From Linanthus parryae (Eukaryota > Streptophyta > Magnoliopsida > Ericales > Polemoniaceae): DNA of 64,000 nt. The stretch's first letter is position 1, and each line of letters starts with the position of its first letter. This document shows positions 1-11,400 of this stretch, one piece after another. The notes below the pieces were generated by a model. That model made no database searches. It was not told the DNA's origin and worked only from the letters and a program-made list of their open reading frames with translations. The stretch lies in NCBI GenBank assembly GCA_023055425.1, contig JALGPY010000001.1, positions 108,605,057-108,669,056 on the forward strand. The letters are read 5' to 3'. The position numbers were made by a program, and so were the translations under genes.

Positions 1-422
1 GGCCCAAATAATTCTCAGCCCTTACCAGAAATGTCCAATGGAGCATGTGAGAATAGGACATCCCATAACCTAATTATAGAAAATTCTAGGAAATATTATG
101 AGCTAATTTGAAACCGCCTCGATGAGTCTGTGACAGCTAGGAGTGCATGCGCTTCGTCATCAATTCCACGCACTACTAGAAAAGGGGTATTTGTGACTGA
201 TTTTTGTGAGGTGGCTGTGAAAAGAGCCATAAACAGGCTAGTCTTTCTGGTTGAAAATTTGGGCAGCCAATTAAATGTATTTTTAACGGCCTTAAAATAA
301 AAAATAATTCGTGAATTTTAAAAAGTTTAAGTAACCCGGCGTGTTCTTGAAAAGTGTAAGAGATAAACACAAAAAATGAACATAGCCGGTTCCTTCCCCA
401 ATTATTACGGTTTTAGATCCCA
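1..422. other. Flank with CACTA-type terminus-like sequence
   Basis: No gene is seen. At 171 the sequence reads CACTACTAGAAAAGG, the kind of start found at termini of plant CACTA (En/Spm) transposons. No matching opposite end was found, so this is at most a truncated end cut off by the LTR starting near 423. Bases 1-170 show nothing recognisable. Confidence 0.3.
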
Positions 423-2295
423 TGGAACACCCCCAAAATGGCAAAGCCGGAAGCTGGGGGGGGGGGTGTCACTCCATACCCGAGACGAAACCGGATACGA
501 GGACATTTAAAAGTGGATCACAAGCAAAACATCCATAAAGTCTTACAAAAATACTTTATTACAATCAAATTTTGTTGTGCCTCAAACACGGACATTAAAC
601 AAAAAAAATTCAACGATAACTAAAAGAAGTTCGAATTATAAATTGTGAATGTTTCTAGGAGTCTAGAGGTGATTCACGTTCCCCTCTAAGCCAAGCTCTC
701 ATCATCTAAACCTGTGGTCAAGAAAACAGAAAGAGAAAACCACAGTTTCCAACGTCAGCAATAAATACAGGCAAGCAAACACCCAAGCATGAGAAATGAT
801 AATGAGACAATTTGTTAAACTGTAAGCAACTTGACACGTTGTAGTTTAACTAAAACACATCGGAAATAAAGTTTGACCCCTATAAGAAAAACTTGAGAGA
901 TTTGAAGATCATTATATTTCACAAGTCAAGTTCATTATCCAAGTTACAGGATCCAAAATCTCATATTCATTCTTTTCCCATTAATAAACATCAAATCCAA
1001 AAAGCCACATTAATAATTAGTTAATACGGGGGAAAAACCAACCACTTCGCAAGCTTCCAGGACCTTAAGTGTCGACACCCCCTTAAGACTTCGTGCAGCC
1101 CGAATGGTGAGTACAAGGAGCGATCCGGGGCCTTACAACCAGATTAATTAATTAATTGGTCGAGTGATCGTAGTCACACAATATAACACAATAGTAACCA
1201 TGTAACATCCCTACTCAACTCATCCACTTTACGTTATCATCGATTATTAGATTATGGTGATGTTTTCAGATAAACGCTTCAACACGTTGAACTCAAACGT
1301 TCACTAGCACATTATGCACATAACACATAAATTCATTTTGAGACAAGTAGGAAGAAAGTATTTGACACGAAAGCGCGTTAGGCGCACTTGGCCTGGCATG
1401 TTTACTCACCTCAAATACAAGTAGCTACTGCGACTCAGTCGTAGTATTCGATGTATCCCTCGTCTGAGAACTCGTCTCCTACAAGTTAATAATATTCCAA
1501 TTAAACACAATTCTACATCAAGATCAAGTGAGGTACTCTACATGACATGCAATGAATCTCAGCCACGGTCCTAACACTTCACGTTGATTCCACCTAGAAT
1601 GTCGGTTTAGTCCTAACAACCCAATTCCCAAAAGCCACTTCAATTTAGCATACTAGAACACTATGTTATTTTCCATAAAAATACTATTTAAGTAAACCAA
1701 TAATATATTATAATATTACATATTTCCCCAAAATCCTGTAACGACAATCTACTGGTTGACAATATGATCAAACGAGACTCAATACTCCAAAAGAATCATT
1801 AAACAACACACCGATTAAGTGTTTATTACTATACAATGCATTAGTGACGAATCAGTTTATTTTTGTGAAAAGATAACACTTTGCTGTGAAACAGTTAGTC
1901 CAGAAAGTGACAGAGCAGTGGAAATTAGTGAAACAGCCCTAGAACTCCCAATTATGCTTCCAACGGTCTCGTCTTCGACTCCAATTCAATTACCCGGCGA
2001 TTACAACTCGCCTTAGCAACCCAATACACAACACAAGTGGTAGTTTCTAGTTAGCCTATTGTTTCGGATTGATTTACCACCTACATAAACTAGGGTTTAT
2101 GGGTAAACATGAATAACAATGAATAAAGCGATTCAATATGATCCACATGACTAAATTAGAGGATTAAAGAGAATAAGATTCTGAAATTTTTACGAATGAC
2201 TTGGTACTTACGTGAGAAGTGAAGGATTTGAGAGATTGAGCAGCGGAGATGAAGGTGGTGCCCGTAGGAGACGACGACGATGAATCTGCTGAGCT
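423..2295 (-). repeat. Truncated LTR (3' LTR) of a minus-strand Ty3/gypsy element
   Basis: It starts with TGGAACACCCCC, a decayed form of the common TGTAACACCCC LTR edge. It matches the second LTR at 5174-5290 and 14909-16222 in the same orientation over most of its length, including the block GACCTTAAGTGTCGAC at 1061-1076. Homology stops near 2295, where gag-related sequence begins, whereas the other copy runs on for about 340 bp. The inner end of this LTR was therefore lost by a deletion that joined gag to the LTR body. Confidence 0.7.
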
Positions 2296-3306
2296 CCATT
2301 ATTTCCCCCTGGTTCACCTGCTGATTCCCATTTGTTCATGTACGACACTCGAAAGAACAATGTCCCCTCTTGCAAAAATTATGGCAAGTGATCACAGTCC
2401 CCTTGCAATCAACTCCGGGGTAATTCTGCTGATACGTGTTACAGATGTAGCGGCGGGAGGTTGATCTCCCGAGTTCTGCTGGTTTCCACGGTACTGACCC
2501 TGCTTACCACCTCCATGGTTGGGCTTGAACCTCTTCTTTTGACCACCGTGGTTATTTCTACCATGTTTGTTACCATTGCCCCCAGTATTCTCAATCTTGT
2601 GCTTTCCTCGATTCTCATCTTGTGCCTCTTGAATGCGCCAAACAGCTGCAGCTCTATCATACGCTTCCTGGAGAGTATAATATGTCTTGCACATCAAGTC
2701 TTTCTGCAGATGGAGTTGCAGACCTGACATGAACTTTCTAACCTTTGGTTCCTCATCAGGCATCAGTTGTCCTGCGAATCGGGCTAACTCCATGAACTTC
2801 TTGAAGTTTTCCGTCACAGAACCATTTCCCTGCTTCAAATTCACAAAATCTATGTACTTCTGATCTTGGACATGAGATGGGTAGAAGCGAGTGCGAAGAG
2901 AAGTCAGAAGAGCTTCCCAATTGAAATTGGGTTGAGCAGCTTGACGCGAGTTCCTCCACCATATGTTTGCTTCATTTTTCAGGTAGAATGCAGTGCAAAC
3001 GACCTTGCGATTGTCAGGGCACTCAACCAATTCAAGGATTTTATCCATCTCATCAATCTAGTCTTCCATGTCAACTAGGTCCTCATTGCCTGTGAAATTC
3101 CCAGGCTTCATGTCAGCCACTTTCCTTGCCCAGTTGGCCACATTCTGTTCTCCATTTTTCATGTTCTGAGCCATTTGATTAAATTGAGCAAAGAACTGCT
3201 CCATGTTGTTGTTGGTGTTGTTTGGGGCTGCCATAGGGACTTGCCGATTTCTCCTGGTGTAGTATTGATGTGGTCTATCAGTCACACTCCCTATATTATA
3301 ATTCAT
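2296..3306 (-). pseudogene. gag: Ty3/gypsy gag remnant
   Basis: This is retrotransposon nucleocapsid (gag) coding sequence on the minus strand. The start near 3306 encodes an Asn-rich N terminus, then a gag core of the plant retrotransposon gag family (aromatic WWRNS and FYPSHVQDQK stretches near 2850-2960), then a Gly/Asn/Lys-rich RNA-binding tail. It is broken. A stop codon at 3058-3060 splits the N-terminal part from the core, and another stop at 2392-2394 ends the core. A zinc-knuckle-like CX3CX3HX4C segment lies at 2345-2386 in a shifted frame. No protease, RT or integrase follows, because the LTR begins directly downstream. The element is therefore a gag-only, non-autonomous derivative or deletion product. 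Confidence 0.75.
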
Positions 3307-4289
3307 AAAATATCATGGAGTACAAGTAAAATGAGATACATGGCATATAATGCGCAATAAAGCATGTAATATCACACATTGATCATCAAACAATCATTTA
3401 CACATGCATTTGCACACAGGCTGATCACGTTTTATTTTTCATTCTTCTTTGAAAATTAAAAAATGGTCAATCGGACGAGTAAAAATTATGAATTTTGGTG
3501 TGCGACATCCTATCTGAGTCTTATTCCATAATCAAGAAGAATCAACTGAAAATATATTATAGAATTCAAGTTATGCAGATAATAATACTGCTGTTGTCAC
3601 AGACCACCAGAACATAAACTTGGAATTTACCAGGTCTTAAGCTGTATTTAACTTCCACAAAATCGACTAGGCACTCACCCAGATATAGCCATATGCGTCT
3701 ACTAATCACAATAAAAAATTGAGACTCATCAAAGATATGGCAAACATGTTAAAACCAAAAATACTACAACTAGTCACTTTGCAATTCTGCTACTGTACGA
3801 CAAACTTTGGAAATTTGTATCTAAGTCTCCAGAACTCATTTGGGGCTGAAATTTGTATGGAAGATACCTGAACATATCTAATACCTGGGAAAAATTCAGG
3901 GAAAATAAATATAAGTTTAAACACATATGCTACATCAAATACCAACTGTTGGGCATATTCTAGCACCACTAAAAATTCAAAATTCTCGCGTTCTAACTTC
4001 ATGAACGCTTTCTATGCACTAATAAACAATAACGAAACACAATTCGACCTCAATTTCAAATCATACTCCAATTAAATAAAACATAAACTTATTAAATCCA
4101 AAACGGATCCTCAATACATGAGTATTGTTCTTCATCATAGAAGCAAAATTAACCTAATCAAATCACCAATAAACCATCTACAGCCCAAAAGTGGCTATGC
4201 CAAATCATTCTAAGAAACCTTAAAGCATTGTTTTGACTCATGGCCTTATTCGAAACCAAAACTTCAAAATGCATCAAAAGTATAAGAAA
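3307..4289. other. Non-coding internal region of the gag-only element
   Basis: AT-rich sequence lies between gag and the upstream ORF remnant of the minus-strand element. No ORF with recognisable content and no structured RNA was seen. Confidence 0.4.
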
Positions 4290-4965
4290 TCAAAGGAGCC
4301 TAATACGTATATTCCTCGTCATCCTCACGTGTCTCCAACTCCACGTCTTCACTAGGGTCTTCCTCGATCTCATCATTCTCACTAGGGTCTTCCTCGATCA
4401 CATCATCCTCACTAGGGTCTTCCTCGACCTCATATTCTTTCCTAGGTTCTTCCTCGATCACCACATAAATTTTCCATTAACCATGAACATCCATTAGCAA
4501 TTTGCACATAAATTTGGCATCTACCTTCCATTTACCTTGATAGAGATAGTACTTAGAGTTTGGTTTGTTGAAACTCATTAGATTACTATATTTCTCGATG
4601 ATCCTTCCAAACACAGGCTCTATAGGTAGATCCTTCACCATGCAGTGAGCTTCGAAAAAAGGATTCCGATATTAAACACCAACTCATTGTACCTATTCTC
4701 GCAAAACTGGAGCACACGATCAAGAAAAGCCGGTAGCGTCTCGCCCTCCGCCCAATGAGTCACAACCGGGTGGGTCTCAACTGGTAACTCACGCTTCCTC
4801 CCGGTTTTCTTTCCATGACATGACTCCTAAAATGCACCAATACTCTAGAGGATACAACAATAATGAGAACTCTCTTAAATGTAACTCCAAACATACACTT
4901 TGAACACAATCTACCACACCTATCCCAAACTCCAATGAAAAGCCTCAAACCAAAATACTTAGCCA
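4290..4965 (-). pseudogene. Decayed ORF with acidic 10-residue repeats, upstream of gag
   Basis: This lies between the primer binding site and gag of the minus-strand element. One minus-strand frame at about 4640-4820 reads like ordinary protein (ETHPVVTHWAEGE and FLDRVLQFCENRYNELVF). Further on, 4351-4462 encodes an acidic repeat of the type EEDPSEDDVI, about 3.7 copies with a 30-base in-frame period, ending in an acidic tail before a stop near 4300. Frames are interrupted between these parts. I do not recognise the family. It may be an extra ORF of the retroelement or a captured host exon. Confidence 0.4.
4351..4462 (-). repeat. 30-bp in-frame tandem repeat (acidic peptide)
   Basis: ACTAGGGTCTTCCTCGAT recurs at 4351, 4381 and 4411 with a period of exactly 30, and a diverged copy starts at 4441. 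On the minus strand each unit codes for ten residues rich in Glu and Asp. Confidence 0.85.
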
Positions 4966-5159
4966 ATCGGGTAGACCTAAACTCTTAGCTAGGAGAGGGT
5001 GGGTGGGCATAGTTTTTTTCTATCGCTATTTTCTAAGCTTACACACCTATTATAAACTATTCAAGGCTACCCGATTTCTCAACGGCTTGTCAGATTTTAA
5101 TTTCTTTCCCTATATTCATTTTAAGATCCCCTAGAGTTAATTTACTTTTTGGATAGCCG

Positions 5160-5171
5160 GCTCTGATACCA
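5160..5171 (-). promoter_or_regulatory. Primer binding site, initiator tRNA-Met type
   Basis: On the minus strand this reads TGGTATCAGAGC, the plant retroelement primer binding site complementary to the 3' end of initiator tRNA-Met. It lies about 2 bases inside the LTR edge at 5174. It fixes the orientation of the outer element: the LTR beginning at 5174 is its 5' LTR, and the copy at 423 its 3' LTR. Confidence 0.8.
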
Positions 5172-5173
5172 CC

Positions 5174-5290
5174 CGTAACAACCCCCAAAATTACCAAGAC
5201 GGAATCCCGGGGGTGTCACTCCGTACCCGAGACAAAACCCAGATACAAGGACATTTAAAAGTGGATTCTAATCAAAACATCCATAAAGTC
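5174..5290 (-). repeat. 5' LTR of outer gypsy element, proximal direct part
   Basis: It matches 423-545 in the same orientation (shared AACACCCCCAAAAT-like edge, GGGGGTGTCACTCC and GGACATTTAAAAGTGGAT). Homology then switches strand near 5291. Confidence 0.7.
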
Positions 5291-5383
5291 TTAAAGAGTA
5301 TGAGAATTTGGAATCTACTTACTTGGATAATGAACTTGACTTGTGAAATTTTATGATCTTGAAATCTCTCACGTTTTTCTTAT
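5291..5383 (+). repeat. Inverted LTR segment, left piece
   Basis: It matches the reverse complement of about 885-975 of the first LTR (for example TTGGATAATGAACTTGACTT). With 14575-14908 it forms one inverted block of about 430 bp inside this LTR, now split by the Athila insertion. Confidence 0.75.
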
Positions 5384-7124
5384 TGACAGCGTAAACTATC
5401 TGCTTTTTCGCAAGTGTACGATCAAGTAGTATAGAGTATGTAATTGTGACTCTGGTTGTCGAACCCACGAGAACAGTTTAAGTTTTTGCTAATCAGAATC
5501 AGAATAAGACACGAAGTTTGTAAAAAGGAGGAAGGTTTGGGATTTGATTATACTAAATTATAATGAATAAAAACAGTAAAAAGACTTATTTTATTTTTCT
5601 GCTGAATATTTTGCTGAAATTGTTGTAGTTGTAAAAGTTGATAATTCTAAAAATCTAGATTCCAGGATCCCCTAGGGTTACTCTCCAGCTTCCATGGTTT
5701 ATTTGATTTCAGAAACACACAGTGGTTTTGTTTATGCCAGCATACCAATAGTACAATCTCCTCTCGGTCTCATGCACTTATCACTCGACTGCAGATTTTC
5801 GGGTCCTCTCGGTCCACCTAAATCTGCAGGTTCGTTCTAAGTCTGCTAGGGTTACAAGTTCTCCTCTCGGTCTCCCCCTAAACGTCTAACAGTTGGTCTA
5901 ATGCTTCTGGGCTAGTCCCCTGATTCTCTTCACCTCTCGGTCCATCAAGGCAGAGTACTAAATCCTGTCTTTTCTTCCTAACGTTCACTGGTCACTCTCG
6001 CGCACCAGATCCTGTCTGTAACACTCCTGGGTGATCAGGCCATTCATGTATGTAAATAAAATCAAAGACAGAATAATAAACAAACCATCCTGTATTAAGA
6101 CTTAGCTAGCCATGCATCTGAAAATCAAAACATCCAAGTCTGCTGAATTCATAAACCCTAGGTTCACCGAGAACCTAGGCAAAAGGTCTAGCTAGCTTGC
6201 ATTATTCAAAGACAATGTTTCATAAAAAGAGAAAAGATCAAACTAGTTATTTCTGAAGATACTGGAAAACTGCTCCAATCCTGCTCTGCTCCAACTCCTG
6301 GCTGCTGTGAAAACTGGCTGCTGATGATGATGATAGCTGTGGTATGCCTTCGTAACCCTAAAACAGTACTGGGACACCTCCTTTTATATTGCCACAGTCT
6401 CCAAAACTGATGCACGAAATTCCTGTTTTACCCTCGAAAAGATCCGTCCTGGAAGATTCTGGAACACGTCTGTGCGTTCAAACGCACACTTCCTGCGTTT
6501 AAACGCAGTGCGTATGAACGCACACCCCCCTTGCGTTTGAACGCAGGACTTAGTCAATTTCCTCTTCTGGCTCCTGAACCCATGCGTTTGAACGCAGCTC
6601 TTCTGCGTTTGAACGCACCCCTTAGCCGTTTCTTCTCCTGAGTGTTGAGCCCTGCGTATGAACGCACAACCTGCGTTTGAACGCAGGACTTAGTTTTTTC
6701 TGCGCTTTGGTCTCTGACTCCTGCGTTTGAACGCAGCCTGCCTCTGCGTATGAACGCAGGCCTTAGTTTTTTCTGCCATTTTTTCCTACTGCCTGTCTTG
6801 TGCGTTTGAACGCAGCTTCTGCGTTTGAACGCACAACTTAGTCATTTTTCCTCTTTTTCTGCTCAGCTCTCCTGATACGCTGCCTCCTATCCGAGTCAAT
6901 CTCATGCATTTTTCCGGCACCTGTTACCTGCACATAACACGCACCCGCGATCATATCCAACAAACAAAAGTATGCATAAAATTACTCAAATTTTGCAATC
7001 ATGATCTAAAAATCTCTGTCTCGTATCAGGTGGAAAATAAGCTGAAAATGGCCAAACTCAACTCTCACAGGGTTAAAACCAATGGTAAAAAGATGTCCCA
7101 GACTAACACATTTTCAAGCTGTCA
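5384..7124 (-). repeat. Athila 3' LTR (left)
   Basis: A 1741-bp LTR, compared line by line with 12834-14574 and identical except at 6766. It contains 12 copies of a 14-base palindromic motif between 6473 and 6833. Confidence 0.95.
6473..6833. repeat. Array of 12 palindromic TGCGTTTGAACGCA motifs
   Basis: Copies start at 6473, 6494, 6509, 6532, 6583, 6604, 6653, 6672, 6722, 6745, 6801 and 6820. Each keeps TGCGT and ACGCA as complementary arms, with variation only in the middle (TTTG, TATG, TTCA or TTTA). They tend to come in pairs followed by CTTAG and a pyrimidine-rich spacer, which suggests growth by duplication of a roughly 70-80 bp unit. The same array is at 13923-14283 in the other LTR. 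Confidence 0.95.
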
Positions 7125-7140
7125 AAATACCCCCACACTT
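7125..7140 (-). promoter_or_regulatory. Polypurine tract next to Athila 3' LTR
   Basis: On the minus strand this reads AAGTGTGGGGGTATTT directly before the LTR start. It is the expected place and composition for the plus-strand DNA primer of an Athila element. Confidence 0.75.
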
Positions 7141-8437
7141 ATCTCTGCTCGTCCCGAGCAGACCCTTGCATACTGTCCTGCAGACCCATTTTTGCATACT
7201 TCAATTTGCATACTTCCCTTCTTTCACAGATTCAAGACACAGACCAAAACACTCGATAGACAACTGACTCAGATACAGAATATACACAAACTGACCCAAG
7301 ACACACTAAATTTTTTTTTTTTATTTTCTGAAATTGGGCAACCTCTCTATCATAAACTGAAATCATCAAATCCTCACTAGCTTATTTCGAATTTCCACAA
7401 CACGCAGCAAGAAATGATATAAACTGATCCTATGCACAAATCCACTAAGGTATCCCCAAACATCCACCAAACCAACCAAGACAAGGCACGTCTTTTGACT
7501 TTGAGGGTCCAGGCATCTTTAGTCAACGGATAATTTTTCTTCGCCAAGTCATTTGAGGTTTTCAGACCCTCTTAGCCGTTATTGCGTTTGATTTGCAAAT
7601 TGTCCCATTGCTGGGAGACACAACTCCTGTGTAATACGGCTTGACTTTAATTTCCCTCCTAAGCTCTAAATTGGATTGAATCCAAATTTTCCATGTGAAT
7701 GGAAGCACATTATGTTGTTTCTCCTTTAAGCACACAATATTATTATTTTTCATATTTTTTCATTTTTTTTTCTTTTTTTTTTTTAAAAATTCCCCTCTGT
7801 TTTTTACAACCGTGCAGTAGAGCGTTAAGAGTGTAGGCTTTTTAGGATTTTCTCTTGGAACCACCTTAAGGGATGGTGGTGTACATTCTACAACTTCGCT
7901 TAGGCTACAGATTTGTACCACATAAAACCGACTCAACACGAAGGTCCACCCCAGATTCCAAGAGTCCACCAGTTTCTACGGGAAACAGAATATTCAACTA
8001 CCTACAGACCGAATCTGCCCAGCACACTAGAGAAGTCAAAAGTATGCCTGTATCTACTTTCCACATTCCTGAATACCCGGGATAGCCTGTCGTGAAAATT
8101 GTGCACAAAATACTAAAATTGAAGTATCCCTGCTACGGTGCTTCCTACTCTAATAAGCTCTTTCATTGGACTCTCTTCAGTTTCTAGGTCCTAAGTTGCC
8201 CTTTCTCAGAAAAAATATTTATTAATTTTCCCTATTTTTTTTTTTTTTTATTTTTTTTTTATTTTTTTTATTTATTTTTTATTTATTTATTTATTTATTT
8301 TTTTTTATCATGCAAGGTCAGAAAGATTGGTGGGTAGACTCAAAATAAAAAAAAACGTGCTGACTCAAAAAATGCAAATAAAATAAAAATAAAATTGACC
8401 AAAATATGCTGACATGGCTATGCAGGAGGACACGATT
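7141..8437. other. Athila 3' internal region without ORF
   Basis: About 1.3 kb lies between the two polypurine tracts. It includes AT homopolymer runs (7758-7784 and 8229-8310) and no recognisable integrase or env-like coding. In complete Athila relatives, integrase and often an env-like ORF would lie downstream of RNase H. Confidence 0.6.
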
Positions 8438-8453
8438 CCCCACCCCCACACTA
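8438..8453 (-). promoter_or_regulatory. Second polypurine-like tract overlapping the pol stop codon
   Basis: On the minus strand this reads TAGTGTGGGGGTGGGG. It shares the core AGTGTGGGGGT with the LTR-proximal tract, and its first three bases are the stop codon of the gag-pol ORF. It could act as an internal polypurine tract or mark a deletion junction. Confidence 0.5.
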
Positions 8454-11400
8454 GAGGTGGCGCGTCCTCGCGACTCTACTGATCTGGTCGGTAACTCGAA
8501 TCTGTGTTCTCCTGAGTAGACTGGTCAGTCGGCTCGGGAGATGGTGAAGGGGTGCGCCCTCTGGCGCGCTTCCTCGCAGCATGGCGTGCTGCGGCAGCGG
8601 TACCAGCATGGCTGGCACCGGGATGGGCACTGCTTCTTCTGTAGGTTTTTCCAGACGAGATAGATGATCAGCTACTACATTTTCAACTCCCTTTTTATCC
8701 CTGATTTCGACGTCAAATTCCTGCATCAGCAGAATCCAACGCAGAAGCCTTGGCTTTGCATCCTTCTTTTCCAGTAAGTATTTCAGTGCACTGTGATCTG
8801 TAAAAATAATGACTTTAGAGCCTACCAGGTACGATCTGAATTTATCCAGGGCAAAAACGACTGCCAGCAGCTCCTTCTCTGTAGTCCCATAATTAATCTG
8901 CGCCTCATTCAGGACCCTGCTGGCATAATAGATGACACTGCACACCTTGTCCTTCCTCTGTCCCAGTACTGCGCCCACAGCATAATCACTGGCGTCGCAC
9001 ATCAGCTCGAACGGGAGCGTCCAGTCTGGTGTTGTGATAATGGGTGCAGTCGTCAGCCTTTCTTTAAGCACGTCAAAAGCTTCTTTGCAGGCTTCGTCAA
9101 ATACGAAGGGCACATCTTTTCCCAACAAATTACATAGCGGCTTTGTAATTTTTGAGAAGTCTTTAATAAATCTTCTGTAAAATCCTGCGTGGCCTAAAAA
9201 GCTCTTGATTGCCCTCACTGTGGTTGGATACGGCAGCTGCTTGATCACCTCTATTTTTGCCCTGTCTACTTCCAGCCCTTTACTGGAAATCCTGTGTCCC
9301 AGCACTATTCCTTCAGTCACCATGAAGTGGCATTTTTCCCAGTTAAGTACCAGATTTGTTTTCCTGCAGCGAATCAGAACCCTGGCCAGATGGTATAGGC
9401 AATCTTCGAAGCTGTCTCCAAATAATGAAAAATCATCCATAAAAACTTCCAGGTTTTTCTCTATCATATCAGAGAAAATAGCCATCATACACCTCTGGAA
9501 TGTTGCTGGAGCATTGCACAATCCAAACGGCATTCTTCTAAAGGCGAACGTTCCATACGGGCAAGTGAATGTCGTCTTTTCTTGGTCTTCTGGATTTATG
9601 TAGATCTGGTTGTAGCCCGAGTACCCGTCCAGAAAGCAGTAATAAGCATGGTGTGCTAGCCTGTCCAACATTTGGTCCATGAATGGCAGCGGGAAGTGGT
9701 CTTTCAGTGTGGCCTCGTTCAGCTTCGGATAATCCATACAGATTCGCCAGCCAGTGACAGTTCGCTGGGCGATCTGTTCCTGATCAGCATTCTGCACTAC
9801 TGTAATACCCCCTTTCTTTGGTACACACTGGACAGGACTCACCCAGGTGCTGTCTGATATGGGGTATATAATTCCTGCTTCTAGCCACTTCATGACCTCC
9901 TTACGTACAACATCTTTCATAATTGGGTTCAATCTTCTTTGAGGCTGGATGACTGGCTTCTTTCCGTCTTCAATTCTTATTTTGTGCATGCAATAATCAG
10001 GACTGATTCCCTTCAAGTCTGCAATTGTCCATCCTATAGCTTCTTTATGCTCTCGGAGTACCTCCAGTAACTTTTGTTCCTGTTCCTGAGATAAAAGAGA
10101 TGAAACAATTACCGGCAGTGTATTATTTTCACCAATAAAAGCGTACCTGAGGTGTTCTGGCAACTGTTTTAATTCCAGGGCTGGTGGTTCCTGCAGTGAC
10201 GGGACCAGTGTCATTTTCTGCTCGCCTCCTTCATCCCTGTATAGCCTGACCCAGCTTTCTGTTCCCATGATCTGCTCATCCTGTTGCTCTTCTGTTTCCT
10301 CTGGAAATATGTCTTCAAATTCCTCCCATAAATCTTCTATCTCATCACTTACCAGGTCATCAATTACCTCAACTGCAAAGCAGTTTTCATGTCCATAGTG
10401 ATCGGGAAGCTGGAGAGATTTGAAAACATTAAATTTTACTTTTTCTTCATTAATTTGCATGGACAGCTCTCCACTTTTGCAGTTAATAATGGCTTCACCA
10501 GTCGCCAGGAAAGGTCTGCCCAGGAACAGCGGAACCTCTCCTGCCTCCATATCCAGTATCACAAAATCTGCTGGAAAAATAAGCTCTCCCACTTTTACCA
10601 GGATATCTTCAATTACCCCATAGGCAGGTTTCACGGATCTGTCAGCCATTTGAAGCATAATTCTGGTTGGGCGTGGCTCTCCGACTCCCAGACTTTTGAA
10701 GATGGTCAGTGGCATCAAGTTGATGCTGGCACCCAAATCGCATAAGGCTTTTCCTGTGTATGCACTGCCCAGGGTTACCGGAATAACAAAGCTGCCAGGG
10801 TCTTTCTTTTTCAGTGGTAGACCATTTTTTACACAACTGCTCGCTTCTGCCGTCAGATTCACTGTTTCGAAATCACTCATTCGCCTTCTACCGTACAAGA
10901 TGTCTTTGAGAAATTTCGCATAAGTAGGCATTTTGGCAAGTGCTTCAGCAAAAGGTATATTTATCTGTAATTGCTTGAATACCTCCAGAAATCTGGCGTA
11001 GTCTTTGCTGTCATCTCTCTTGCGTGTCTTCAGAGGGTAAGGAATCTCCTTAGAAGTTGGCACTGTCTCTGGATTACCCTCATTCTTCTGCGCTGCTTCC
11101 TGCTCGACCGAACCCCTTTTCTGAGGGTCAGCGGTTGAACTGTCTTCCCGGTCAATCACCTCCTGTTCAATAATTTTTGACTTTTCTGCGCGTGCATGAC
11201 TGGGATACGGTGGATCCTGCAGTGCAATTCCACTCCGAGTTGTGATAGCATTGATTTGAGCGCGTGGATTGTTCACTGTGTTAGACGGTAAATTCCCTGG
11301 GGCTCGTTCTGCCTGGTTCTGTGCAAGCTGTCCATTCTGTACTTCCAGGTTGCGGATAGCAATCTTCATCTGGCTCACATCAGCAGTTAATGAGTCCATC

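Noticed and set aside
6473..6833. CRISPR-like array
   Set aside because: Repeats are short palindromes with irregular, related spacers inside a plant LTR; no cas genes and not a prokaryotic sequence.
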